64,000 nt of DNA from Psychrobacter vallis (GCF_904846715.1 NZ_CAJHBU010000008.1:86751-150750); one strand, 5' to 3'; shown: positions 29,201 through 37,629, counted from the stretch's first letter. Notes: generated by a model from the sequence alone, not told the origin. A program made the numbers and translations.

Positions 29201-32200
29201 CTCGTACTTGCGGCGTATAAATGAGTAGCCCTGCCGCGCGTAATGTCGGCAATATTTGCATCAATAATAGCGTGGCATCATGGTCATGAATGCCCTTGTC
29301 ATAACCCAGCTGATAGCGCGGGGTGGCGTAGGCTTTGACCAATTTGGACAATGGACTGTCATTATCAATATCACCATTAACATCTAGGGTAATAACGGTC
29401 TCGTCATACGCACGATATAGACGCGTTTCAGTCAAGCCATCTTGGCTATTCTTAGCACTTTCGATAATGCTATAAGCCAAGTACTCCGCACGGTACACCT
29501 TGTCAGACTCGGAGGCGATATTCATATCCCAATACGGGCGCAAAGCGTTTAGCTCAGTATTATTGAGCACTTCATAATAATCTGTCCCCGTTAGATGCAA
29601 ATTCAGCACACGCTTGCCATCTGACTGTTGACGGCTGAGCAAGGTTAAATCTAAGGGCTGCGTATTGACCGAAAAACGGTGCTTGCCCAGTTTGATGATC
29701 TGACCGCCATCTTCAAACAAGTCCGATTTGTCTTTTAGACTCTTATAGCTCTCGATTTGAATGGCTTTCAGGCGCGCGTCGATATCATCGGCTTTGACGC
29801 TAAAGCCCATCGCTTGCAGCTCTTTTGCGATGTGACGTACTTTTTGTACCAGACCATCTGAGGCAAAGTAAGTGTTTAACGCCTCTTCCTCTGTAAAGCC
29901 AGTGACGCCTGTGCTTTGCGTGCGTTTTTTGATACTCTCAAGCATCCGCAGCGCACCATCGCCTAAGTTTTGCGCTTTGCGATTACGGGCATCGAGCAGT
30001 TGCTGCTTATGATTTTCAAAGGTTTCGTAAATCTCTTCACGTTTGCTAATGATATCTGCTAAAAACTGATCGCCACTATTGGTCTCTGGATCAGCGAACT
30101 GGCTTTCCAATTCTTCTAACTGCACCAGCAGTTTTGCCATTTGCTCATCTGATTTCTCAGGTGTATTGGCGATCGATAAAGCATTAGCAATCGACTGACC
30201 AAACAGCTTAAACTGCGCGCCAAATTGCGCAACGGCCTCAGCCGATCCTAAGTTTTTGCGTTTATGATTGAGCTTGGCTTTGCTCTGATTCAGGCTGGCA
30301 TAAATGGTCGATATGTCATCGATGATTTGCGTACGCACTGTGGCATCAGCAACATCCAACGTACCTAGCAACTCGGTCAATAAATCTAGCCCTTGCGCTG
30401 TCTCGTCAATTTTTTCTAGTACAGGTTTTAGTTCGGCATTGGTTTCTGCCGTGTTTAAGCGCTCACTGACATCTACCAATATCCCTTCATAGCTTGATAA
30501 TGCTTCTTCACCGCTTAAAAACAGCACGGTTTTTTCGGCAAGCTCGCTTTCTGCTTCTTCTAGCTGCGCCTGCAACGCTTCTAATTTACCACTGTCTAAA
30601 TAGCGCAAATCCTCCAAGCTGACCAAGCGACCCTTTTGTCGTCTTAATGCCGACAGCTGATCGACATAATCGCTGGCAGACTCAAACGTCGTGACCCGTA
30701 TCTGCCGCAAAATCTCATTTTGCTGAGCTTCGGCATCCGCGAGCGCGGTTTGCGTTTGCTTTTGGATACTTTGAACTTTGGCAAATTCATCAATGACCAG
30801 CTCAGCGGTCGCCGTCACTTCTTTAATACTACTGGCGACGTCAGTCAACTCAGGCTCAGACAGCCAATAATAGCTATCAAAAAGCCGACTGGTATTGTCC
30901 GACAGTTCTTCATAGAGTTTTTGCGACACGCTTTGATTGTCAATAAGACGCGTAATGCTATAAAGATCAGAGATGCCACGCACCAGCTCTTTGTTCCCGA
31001 TTTTGCCATAAAAGCTGGTGCTCTCAGGCAGTTCGCTCACATACTCAGGCGAGGCATAAGGCGTATGCCATATTTGCATCGGATGAATGCGCGACGGCTC
31101 ACTTTGATCACTAAACAGCACCAAGCGACCATTGTCTGCCAAGGCCATACCATTGCAATAGATAGGATTTGCCAATTGTTTTTTGATCAAGTTATACGGA
31201 AATAACCCCGTGACACCTAAATCTCTATCATAAAATAAGAATAAAACATCCTCACCATTTGGCGATATGATCTTACGTTTAAACTTTAAGTCTGTGGCGC
31301 CGACACTGTTGGCATCGAAAAGCTTGTATTCGCCCGTTTGCAGATAATAACCACCCGGAAATATAATGCCGTGGTCTTCTGGCAGCTGCACACACGACTG
31401 ACCAATCGCATCTAAACGCAGCACCGCTTCGGTTAAGGTGTTATAAACGAAATAACGATAGCTGTCCTCGCGATAAGGCAGTATTTTGAGCAGTATGAGG
31501 CTACCGACTTTGGCATAAGCAATCTCAGCATCAGTCAGCGACTGAGTACGATCATTCACAGGCTCGCTATAAATACCCTGCCCTGATTGCGTATTGTCCT
31601 CAATCTTAATGGTCAAATCACCACCGACCGTTTCCACAAATATCGTATCTAAGATATTCATGTGTGGATACTTACCATTGACCATCTGATCACGTGTGGT
31701 ATCGATCCAATCAAAGTCATAAGCAGGCGGCAACTCAATGTCACGCTCTCCTCGATTATCGACGTAGGCGACTTGCGCTGACTTTGGTGTGCCTTGGCTA
31801 AAATCTAATGCAAAACGAAACACTCGAATATCGGTGATGCGCTCACCAATTTGAAACGCCAACAGCAGTTTGCTGTCTTTAACGGTCAGTTGAATGAGGC
31901 GTGTTTGCTTGTAATATCGATATAACTCATTGAAGTCTTGGACAAAGGCATCTTGAGCTAAAAAAGTCCCTTTTAAATCGACCTCTTCAAGCTGATAGTC
32001 TTGCTCAGTGCTTTCTTTATGAATGCTATCATCACTACCGAGATCGCTCTGCTGACTTTCATCACGACCATCTTTATCAGCAGTGTCTATCAAGCGATAT
32101 AATGACAGCACATCTTTAATGTTACTTGCCCGCTTTAGCCCCATAAACACGTTGTAGCCAAATAGCAGATAATCACCGACTTGCACCATATCCTGCGCCA

Positions 32201-32441
32201 CACAGTTATGTTCGGTACGAATACGCGTGCGGGCAATGACTTGCATTTGGGTGCTGCCGAACTCTTGCAAGCGTGCATTATTCAGGGTAGCCGTTTGTTG
32301 CTCTAGACGACTGCCTTGCTCGGTCAGACGCTTTTTGATGAGCTCATAAGCATTACCAGAGGCAACTGCCTGATCGGTTTGATTGGCTTGGTTGTGAGTG
32401 TCTTTGCTAGCCGCATCGGTTGGTTTTTGCGTGTCCGCCAT
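26226..32441 (-). CDS. Giant DUF3686/AAA+ ATPase ('DNA repair ATPase')
   Basis: A 2071-residue protein of the group annotated in databases as DNA repair ATPase (DUF3686); the repair role is not established. The first ~500 residues are rich in short beta strands (propeller-like). About 540-900 is predicted coiled coil (long EAEQ/LE runs), followed by a mixed region to about 1480. The AAA+ module has Walker A in SPPGYGKTTLMEY near residue 1530, Walker B in VMLYLDDIQH (Asp-Asp rather than Asp-Glu), sensor-1 region VMAGNPYTESG and ANRADIYNLGD. The C-terminal ~250 residues are again coiled coil. Start 32441 is the first ATG; the open frame extends to a TTG 10 codons earlier. It lies downstream of the flotillin gene. 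Confidence 0.8.
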   Translation of the reverse strand: MADTQKPTDAASKDTHNQANQTDQAVASGNAYELIKKRLTEQGSRLEQQTATLNNARLQEFGSTQMQVIARTRIRTEHNCVAQDMVQVGDYLLFGYNVFMGLKRASNIKDVLSLYRLIDTADKDGRDESQQSDLGSDDSIHKESTEQDYQLEEVDLKGTFLAQDAFVQDFNELYRYYKQTRLIQLTVKDSKLLLAFQIGERITDIRVFRFALDFSQGTPKSAQVAYVDNRGERDIELPPAYDFDWIDTTRDQMVNGKYPHMNILDTIFVETVGGDLTIKIEDNTQSGQGIYSEPVNDRTQSLTDAEIAYAKVGSLILLKILPYREDSYRYFVYNTLTEAVLRLDAIGQSCVQLPEDHGIIFPGGYYLQTGEYKLFDANSVGATDLKFKRKIISPNGEDVLFLFYDRDLGVTGLFPYNLIKKQLANPIYCNGMALADNGRLVLFSDQSEPSRIHPMQIWHTPYASPEYVSELPESTSFYGKIGNKELVRGISDLYSITRLIDNQSVSQKLYEELSDNTSRLFDSYYWLSEPELTDVASSIKEVTATAELVIDEFAKVQSIQKQTQTALADAEAQQNEILRQIRVTTFESASDYVDQLSALRRQKGRLVSLEDLRYLDSGKLEALQAQLEEAESELAEKTVLFLSGEEALSSYEGILVDVSERLNTAETNAELKPVLEKIDETAQGLDLLTELLGTLDVADATVRTQIIDDISTIYASLNQSKAKLNHKRKNLGSAEAVAQFGAQFKLFGQSIANALSIANTPEKSDEQMAKLLVQLEELESQFADPETNSGDQFLADIISKREEIYETFENHKQQLLDARNRKAQNLGDGALRMLESIKKRTQSTGVTGFTEEEALNTYFASDGLVQKVRHIAKELQAMGFSVKADDIDARLKAIQIESYKSLKDKSDLFEDGGQIIKLGKHRFSVNTQPLDLTLLSRQQSDGKRVLNLHLTGTDYYEVLNNTELNALRPYWDMNIASESDKVYRAEYLAYSIIESAKNSQDGLTETRLYRAYDETVITLDVNGDIDNDSPLSKLVKAYATPRYQLGYDKGIHDHDATLLLMQILPTLRAAGLLIYTPQVRALAQLFYWQLNIVQALGLDSLRQFGYDNWLNESVLTRASNWTDRAATAEQLRLALGSDTAKSLLVEDMSQVMRHFVIAHNDDAKKPSDAALDSELNSNTSDIHKSNIFKPSYVQLASEYLVSVMGQSAESNAGAYNAISWQTSQQAQQLCEQLSQTLNSASGSAQHTASFEQLQSAIGKLGFQPKSAYELLATWFHALLDKTYGNTETPSDQTDGKEGALSEEQIAESKEKEALRKQQLESGRHYVPEAIAVLLTQLNDTQREALVQRLIDSGASFDKGALNKGQNNNGLGNQGTNATPSALSFSSITSSPMSLTSINNPLNPVQSFERSTGKVSLESQVNNLLGEHARIHQQTLTFAVDDFLNRLHHHDTQVIPAYRRYLAMRSEILHDSKETLRLDEFMPRPLSSFVRNRLINESYLPLIGDNLAKQMGTVGEDKRTDLMGILMMISPPGYGKTTLMEYVANRLGLIFMKINCPSLGHDVTSLDPEKAPNATAREELNKINLAFEMGNNVMLYLDDIQHTHAEFLQKFISLGDGTRRIDGVWQGKTKTYDMRGKKFCVVMAGNPYTESGEAFKVPDMLANRADIYNLGDIMSGMEEIFALSYIENSLTSNTVLAPLANRDLSDVHRLIKMAKTDNANLAQAQSSDLTYPYSTSEINEVVAILRHMFRVQAVILDVNQAYIASASQDDKYRIEPIFKLQGSYRNMNKMTEKLSAVMNEAELNQLIDDHYLGESQLLTQGAESNLLKLGEMRGVLTEAEKARWSQIKADFLRNKAMGGEDGDTGARIVAQLVDLASGFNAISSQFETYLTKNDPEQIARLREVERQAQLETQIEAQLASQKILADSVINNAKVVSDSIDNGFEKSVSQLLQIYKHDHKAEGEYLKQNQDVQKALMTQLVDAVEQLAQNMADSLSHSLTENLIKSNDDQIADSDTPDIHQQTALMANALKQALEPLTIRMDEKLAIDSSTDQSGKLIVSSLNRLNKIFDDYE

Positions 32442-32488
32442 TGTTGCTCGTCCATTTTTATTATTGGGCAATCAGGAAAATAAAAAGC

Positions 32489-32596
32489 TATAGCCAATCC
32501 TCTATAAATTAGATACGGTGTCAGTCTCGTTCAGTCTACTACTTGTAGTACTTTCACTCAGCTTCCTTGTATCTAAATTATATTGAACCGACTATA
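32489..32596 (+). repeat. 108-bp Correia/NEMIS-like element, family C, copy 1
   Basis: Begins TATAGCCAATCC and ends TTGAACCGACTATA, giving inverted ends of about 12-20 bases. It is the same length as 34888-34995 and aligns with it throughout (for example TACGGTGTCAG near the start, and the shared C-T-TCCTTGT-TCT-AATTA segment). It lies 47 bases upstream of the giant ATPase start, between it and the flotillin gene. Confidence 0.75.
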
Positions 32597-32631
32597 TTTA
32601 TATTAAAGAAGTATTATGCGTAAAAAAGCAC

Positions 32632-32683
32632 TTGGCTAATCTAAAAAAACGCGTCATCACTGCTGATTTTTTAGATTAGCCAA
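32632..32683. other. Perfect 17-bp inverted repeat between flotillin and ATPase genes
   Basis: The arms TTGGCTAATCTAAAAAA and its exact complement are separated by 18 bases. The A/T run lies at the loop side rather than after the stem, so this is not a standard terminator. It may be an RNA-processing or attenuating hairpin in the operon mRNA. The rest of the 345-base gap holds repeat C1 and nothing else I recognise. Confidence 0.7.
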
Positions 32684-32786
32684 CTCATTTTCAGCGAAAA
32701 CATTGAAAGTAAGTTGGTTAAAGCAATCTGCCACCTAAATGACAAATTGCTTATAAATACTGAAATTTATACCAATCGCCCATCGT

Positions 32787-34862
32787 TTAAGCTGTTTTGT
32801 CATCATTTGACTGATTGGCTTTCATCACTTGATTGGCCATTACGCCATTGATAATACCGCTCAATGTGTCTGACTTACCCGCTAGGCCATCAATGGCTTT
32901 ACCGATCGACAGTGACTTAGCAAAGTTATCAAAGAAATGTGCTTCACCGCCCACGATATCGATTTTGGCTTTTTGTAGCGCCACTGCCAAGACTTCAGCA
33001 TTTTCTTTGGCAATCTCTTTACCTGCTTCGATTGACGCCAGCGCTTCTTGCAAGGCCGTCTCAAGACTCATGCGGAACTCTTCGTGCTCGCGTGCTTCTT
33101 TGCTCATGCTACCCATGGCATTAAACTTCTCGACCAAACCATCTGCTTCGGCTTGGAAATGTGCACGAGTCACTTCGGCTTTTGCCAGTCCAACTTCACG
33201 TTCTGCCTTGGCATTTGACTCACCGCGAGCGGCAATAACCTGAGCATTTGCCATACCGACATCGCGCTCGGCTTGGGCATTAGATTCACCGCGAGCCGCG
33301 ATAATTTCTGCGTCTACCATACCAATATCACGCTCAGCTTTTGCTTTAGAGGCGCCGCGAGCCGCGATAACTTCGGCATCAGCCATCCCTTTTTCGCGGT
33401 CTGTCTGAGCCTGAGCCTGTCCAGTCGCTTTAATAACATTGGCTCTAGCAATGCCTTCTTTTTCCAAAGAAACCGACTTGGCTTCTTGGATAGCCGCTTC
33501 AGCAAAGCCATGTGCAGACTCTTCGGCTTTGATACCTTCCGCCATCTTGATTTTGGCTTCTGACTCTTTAGCAGAGGCTTCAAGATTGGCAGTAGCAAGC
33601 GTGGTAATCTCGACGGCTTTATGCTTGGCTGACAACTCTTCTGCTTCTGCTTTTTTCACCTGACGTACTTTGATTTCTTCAGCGTCCGCTTCTGCTGCCA
33701 GTACGCGCGTTTGCTTAGAGCGTTCGGCTTCACTGACTTCGCGAACTTCTTTGATACGCTCTTCTTCTTGCGCCACGGTTTTGTCTACTGCGATTCGCTC
33801 ACGAATGACGTTGGCGATTTCTTTTTTCTCAAGCTCAATTGCACGCTCTGCTTCGATACGTTGCAAGTCAACTTCACGCTCACGAGAGACGATTTCTAAA
33901 TCACGAGCACGCGTCACTTTTTCTTCTTCGATGACCACGGCACGCAGACGATTTTGCCCAGCCACTTCGACTTCGCGTTGCTGATTTTCACGCTGAATCG
34001 CCAAGTCTTGCTCAACCATGATAACGGCAGTTTCTGACTTTTTACGCTCTTCTTCTTCAATCTTACGCGTTTCCGCGGTCTCACGCGCAATCACAGATGA
34101 GATTTCACGTTTTTGCTTGGCTTCAGCATCAGCTTGTTGACGCTCTAGCTCCAGCATCGCCTCTCTGGTTTCAACGTTCTTTTTCTTAACAGCCAGCTCT
34201 TCGTCACGCTCCAGCTCATTAGTGATAACGTTTTGAAAGGCGGTTAGCTGAGTAATCTTTTTGATACCTTCAGCATCTAAGATATTACTTGAGTCTAATG
34301 ATGTCTTTGGCGTTTGCTCTAAGTAATCAATCGCCACATCTTCTAGGACATAACCGTTTAGATCGTTACCAATTTCTTGAACGATACTGTCACGGAACTG
34401 GCTGCGGTTTTCAAACAACTTGACAAAATCAATCTGTTTACCAACCGTTTTTAGCGCTTCTGAGAATTTTGCATTAAATAGCTCGTTGACCGCTACCTTG
34501 TCTGACGCTCTGTCTACGCCAACTGATTTGGCTACTTTTAGGACGTCTTCTTCGGTCTCATTGACACGCAAATAAAATGCCACCGTGATATCAGCACGCA
34601 TATTATCGGCACAAATCAGTCCTTCTTTACCACGTCTGTCCACCTCTAGAGTGAGCAGCGAGATTCTCATGAGTTCTTTTTTGTTGATGACTGGCCACAC
34701 AAAGCCACCATCAAAGCGTACAGCGATTTTGTTGACGCCGTTGATTATGAGCGCTGTGCCCTGATCCACCTTGATATAAAAGGCTTTGAGCATCAAAAGT
34801 GCTGCCATAATGAAAACAAACGCCAGCACCACAACCACGCCGACGATAATGAGTATGTCCAT
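32787..34862 (-). CDS. yqiK: Flotillin-like SPFH protein (YqiK family)
   Basis: A 691-residue membrane scaffold protein. One N-terminal transmembrane helix (about residues 3-26) is followed by the SPFH/band-7 domain (about 30-190, beginning VDQGTALIINGVNKIAVRFDG). A very long Glu/Ala/Arg/Lys coiled coil runs from about 200 to 620, and the C-terminus is hydrophobic. A 22-residue tandem repeat (IAARGESNAQAERDVGMA-type) occupies about residues 485-565. In the pair ATGAACATG the second ATG (34862) is chosen, because AAAGGA touches the first ATG but is well spaced from the second. It sits between the YqiJ-like gene and the giant ATPase gene. Confidence 0.9.
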   Translation of the reverse strand: MDILIIVGVVVVLAFVFIMAALLMLKAFYIKVDQGTALIINGVNKIAVRFDGGFVWPVINKKELMRISLLTLEVDRRGKEGLICADNMRADITVAFYLRVNETEEDVLKVAKSVGVDRASDKVAVNELFNAKFSEALKTVGKQIDFVKLFENRSQFRDSIVQEIGNDLNGYVLEDVAIDYLEQTPKTSLDSSNILDAEGIKKITQLTAFQNVITNELERDEELAVKKKNVETREAMLELERQQADAEAKQKREISSVIARETAETRKIEEEERKKSETAVIMVEQDLAIQRENQQREVEVAGQNRLRAVVIEEEKVTRARDLEIVSREREVDLQRIEAERAIELEKKEIANVIRERIAVDKTVAQEEERIKEVREVSEAERSKQTRVLAAEADAEEIKVRQVKKAEAEELSAKHKAVEITTLATANLEASAKESEAKIKMAEGIKAEESAHGFAEAAIQEAKSVSLEKEGIARANVIKATGQAQAQTDREKGMADAEVIAARGASKAKAERDIGMVDAEIIAARGESNAQAERDVGMANAQVIAARGESNAKAEREVGLAKAEVTRAHFQAEADGLVEKFNAMGSMSKEAREHEEFRMSLETALQEALASIEAGKEIAKENAEVLAVALQKAKIDIVGGEAHFFDNFAKSLSIGKAIDGLAGKSDTLSGIINGVMANQVMKANQSNDDKTA
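33163..33410 (-). repeat. 66-bp in-frame tandem repeats within the flotillin gene
   Basis: IAARG recurs exactly every 22 codons three times, with flanking AEVIAARGxSxAxAER-x-GM sequence and degenerate units on both sides. The repeats extend the coiled coil by whole helical turns. Confidence 0.8.
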
Positions 34863-34887
34863 GTTCATTCCTTTAATTAAAACATTC

Positions 34888-34995
34888 TATAGTCAATCCT
34901 ATATAAACCAGCTACGGTGTCAGGCTTGTTCAGCATACTATTTATAGTGCTCTCACTGGCCTTCCTTGTCTCTGAATTACCTTAAACCGACTATA
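34888..34995 (+). repeat. 108-bp Correia/NEMIS-like element, family C, copy 2
   Basis: Runs from TATAGTCAATCC to TTAAACCGACTATA, exactly 108 bases. The left end TATAAACCAGCTACGG and the right half TACTATTTATAGTGC...CCTTGTC resemble, from memory, the ends of Neisseria Correia (NEMIS) elements, whose short form is also about 107-108 bases. It lies 25 bases upstream of the flotillin ATG. Confidence 0.75.
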
Positions 34996-35117
34996 ACCAA
35001 ATTTAAAACCGTTAATATTTTTTGCCAGTCGATTAGTTTTCTTTTTCTTATTTGATCGCGGTTGATTTGCGCTAAAAGTAATTATAAAAACCATCAGGGT
35101 TGAATTATTAGGGCGTG

Positions 35118-35768
35118 TTATTTCTCTTTAACAGGTGTTACGCGATAGGTATTGGCCTCATCCAAATACTCTACCAACACCACTTTATCGCCTTGTTTTA
35201 GCGAGTTGTCATTGATGTCTGATCGAATTTTGAGTATCAATCCTGCACCGCCATCACTCAGCACTGCTTCACCATGTTTGTCGGTCACACTGAGCGTGCG
35301 TACCACAGCGACTTTACCCACATTATTAGACGAATTACGTTTGGGAATTTTGGCTATGTTTTTGCGAATGGGTGAAATGATCATTCCTGTCAGCCACATG
35401 GATACGACCAATACAAAAATAAGCGCTCCTGTGCCAAAGACATAATATAAAATACCCGAGTCAAAATTCTGATGTAGAAAACTGGTATATAAGTAGCTTA
35501 ACAACCAACCAATTAAACTAACTAAGCTTAGTATGATGATTAAAGGCACGCCATAAAGACCAAATTTGAGCATGAGACCTGTAAAAAAGCCAGCTGAGGA
35601 TAAGTCAGCAACTTCCCCTCCTGACTCCCCAAGCTCTACGGTGTCCATATCTGCCATACCGAGTAAAGACACCACCCAATATAAGGTGACGAACATCACA
35701 AGCCCCGTAAAAATAATCGTGGGGTATAAACTGATTTTAGTGATAAATACTAAAAAAGATTCCTGCAT
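35118..35768 (-). CDS. yqiJ: YqiJ-like inner-membrane protein with OB-fold domain
   Basis: A 216-residue protein. Three or four transmembrane helices (about residues 5-35, 68-95 and 105-135) are followed by a soluble C-terminal beta domain (about 145-215) resembling the NfeD/YqiJ OB fold: VGKVAVVRTLSVTDKHGEAV and QGDKVVLVEYLDEANTYRV. NfeD-type proteins are routinely encoded beside SPFH proteins, and the flotillin-like gene follows here, as in E. coli yqiJ-yqiK. AAGGAG lies 8 bases before the ATG at 35768, so the open frame reaching 35822 is not the start. First gene of the flotillin/ATPase operon. Confidence 0.85.
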   Translation of the reverse strand: MQESFLVFITKISLYPTIIFTGLVMFVTLYWVVSLLGMADMDTVELGESGGEVADLSSAGFFTGLMLKFGLYGVPLIIILSLVSLIGWLLSYLYTSFLHQNFDSGILYYVFGTGALIFVLVVSMWLTGMIISPIRKNIAKIPKRNSSNNVGKVAVVRTLSVTDKHGEAVLSDGGAGLILKIRSDINDNSLKQGDKVVLVEYLDEANTYRVTPVKEK

Positions 35769-35994
35769 GGCACGCTCCTTTTGTTCATCTAACTGGCTAT
35801 CTTTATGACTCGGCAATACCACTTGGTAGGATACAACTTGAAGTGATTGGGCTTTACCCTAATTGGCTTAAACCATTTTGACACCTTATCTCTTTAACCA
35901 AGCAACCCCAAAAACTTAGGGCTATAGAATCAACTTATGTTTCTTTATGGATGATTATATATACATTCCCTTACATAATACATAGGTTTTACCA

Positions 35995-36984
35995 TTAACG
36001 TCCCCAGACGGGTGAGCGCACGACTCCACCAGCCTGACTGCTAATGGCATAGCTGGTGTTAACAGACAAAGAGTGAATAACCAAACTGCCGCCACTTTGT
36101 CCGCTTACGCGTGAGGTGCGCGTTGGATAAATCGCATATTGCCCTGAGGGTGACAGTCGTACTGGCTCATCCAGTCCAGTTTCTGCCAGATTGACAATCT
36201 GCCCTGTGGCAAGCGTCATGACCGCAGCCTTGCGACCGTTAAGATATCCCATACGCTGACCGTCCAAACTAAGCTGAGGACTGGCCGCATAACTGCCTGT
36301 GGATAGGAGTGCGGCATTACCAGTATCAAAATGATAACGATAAATGCTGGGACGACCTGCGCGGACTTTGTCACTGGTATAAACGAAGCTTTTGCCATCA
36401 GCGGCATAGCTCGGTTGTACTTCGGTACTGGGTAAAGTTGTGAGCTGTTTGGTACTGCCATCGCTCAGATGCATCTCATAAATATCGGCATTGCCACCCA
36501 CAGTGGAGCTGTAAAGCAGTTTTTGTCCATCGGGTGAGAATGAGGCCGACAGATTACTGCCCTCAGCATTGACGATTAAATGACGCGCATTGCTTTTGCG
36601 GTCATAAATATAAATCATAGGATGCTCACGCGAGGCTTGTTTACTATAAGCAAGCATCTGCCCATCTGCTGACCACGCTGGCGCATAGATATAACCATTT
36701 AATTGATCTATCAGTTGGCGGTCGCTACCATCAGGACGGATGCTATAAAGCGTCGATATCTTTGCAGCGCCGACGCCTTGCTCCTCCACATACGCGATAT
36801 GTCCTTGACGATCCGGTACGGACATTTGAGCCGTCAGCGGATTACTGATAGGACTGGTCGGCTTTTTAATTTCAGCACTAGACAGTGTCTGGCAGCCAGT
36901 GAGAGCCGTCAATACAGCGATTGTCGTAGCGCCTTTTATCGTGATTCTATTCGTAAGTGGTTTTGACATAATGGTTTTAAACAT
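35995..36984 (-). CDS. TolB-like WD40/PD40 beta-propeller lipoprotein
   Basis: About 329 residues. A lipoprotein signal ends LTGC near residue 31 (24 residues after the second Met at 36969), followed by repeated PD40 beta-propeller blades with the signature SADGQMLAYSK, SPDGQKLLYSS, AADGKSFVYTS, SLDGQRMGYL and SPSGQYAIYP. It resembles the propeller half of TolB without TolB's N-terminal domain, and it is not beside tolA or pal, so it is not TolB itself. Start 36984 is chosen for a GGA at good spacing; 36969 is possible. A periplasmic or outer-membrane scaffold role is inference. Confidence 0.85.
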   Translation of the reverse strand: MFKTIMSKPLTNRITIKGATTIAVLTALTGCQTLSSAEIKKPTSPISNPLTAQMSVPDRQGHIAYVEEQGVGAAKISTLYSIRPDGSDRQLIDQLNGYIYAPAWSADGQMLAYSKQASREHPMIYIYDRKSNARHLIVNAEGSNLSASFSPDGQKLLYSSTVGGNADIYEMHLSDGSTKQLTTLPSTEVQPSYAADGKSFVYTSDKVRAGRPSIYRYHFDTGNAALLSTGSYAASPQLSLDGQRMGYLNGRKAAVMTLATGQIVNLAETGLDEPVRLSPSGQYAIYPTRTSRVSGQSGGSLVIHSLSVNTSYAISSQAGGVVRSPVWGR

Positions 36985-37063
36985 AAAGTAGTATCCAATA
37001 AAATCTCTAAAGTATGACAGCAGCATTACTCTAGTGTAGCCTAAACTAAATCAAACTTTGGAT

Positions 37064-37094
37064 AAAAAAAGGCCCCACTTATTAGTGAGGCCTT
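37064..37094 (-). terminator. Terminator of the META-domain lipoprotein gene
   Basis: On the minus strand the stem AAGGCCTCACT / AGTGGGGCCTT is followed by seven T. It separates the META gene from the propeller gene. Confidence 0.9.
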
Positions 37095-37140
37095 ATCAAA
37101 TCTAACCAGAATGTCTATATCGCTTTACTCAATCACCAAG

Positions 37141-37629
37141 TTATTTGGCAATGGCTTTAAAATACGCCACTTGGCTGTCATTTTTGATGGTCAAAATAGG
37201 CGTGTTATTAGCATTTTTATTGAGACTGTATTTACCTTGTACGGTTGCCAATGTCGCCGTATCAAAGCTTGCCTGCGGCTCAGGGCATGCCATCATGGTG
37301 CTGATGCCATTGGCAATCTGTACGTTACCATTCACCACACTGTATTCAGCGCCCATGTTATTACAAGTATTGATAAAGCTGACACGGTTACTGCCATTAT
37401 CGGTGAAGAAGCTTAGCGTTAAGGGCTTAGCAGGATTAAAGAAAAGCTGGCTAACTTTATCACCGTTGGTGCGTTTGGCATCAACAAGCTGCCAGTTATA
37501 TGTTTGTAGAATATCAGAAGTCACTGGCTGCGTCACGGGAGCCGTCACATTGGGGATAGTTTGGCAGCCAGCCGCAAGCGTACCGACAGCAAGGGTTGTT
37601 GCCATCATCATTTTAGTCATATTTTTCAT
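37141..37629 (-). CDS. META-domain (HslJ-like) lipoprotein
   Basis: A 162-residue envelope protein with a lipoprotein signal ending LAAGC (Cys near residue 22). One META domain (about residues 42-160) follows: YNWQLVDAKRTNG, LSFFTDNGSNRVSFINTCNNMGAEY and MMACPEPQ. Those conserved Asn, Cys and acidic positions define the HslJ/META fold. Relatives are linked to heat-shock or drug-resistance phenotypes without a known activity. GAGGAA precedes the ATG. The gene appears monocistronic. Confidence 0.9.
   Translation of the reverse strand: MKNMTKMMMATTLAVGTLAAGCQTIPNVTAPVTQPVTSDILQTYNWQLVDAKRTNGDKVSQLFFNPAKPLTLSFFTDNGSNRVSFINTCNNMGAEYSVVNGNVQIANGISTMMACPEPQASFDTATLATVQGKYSLNKNANNTPILTIKNDSQVAYFKAIAK

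Noticed and set aside
30720..31205. 161-codon plus-strand frame inside the giant ATPase gene
   Set aside because: Antisense shadow; the opposite strand is continuous coding sequence of a recognised protein.
35995..36984. TolB of the Tol-Pal system
   Set aside because: It has the propeller blades but lacks the TolB N-terminal domain and is a lipoprotein with no tol genes nearby.
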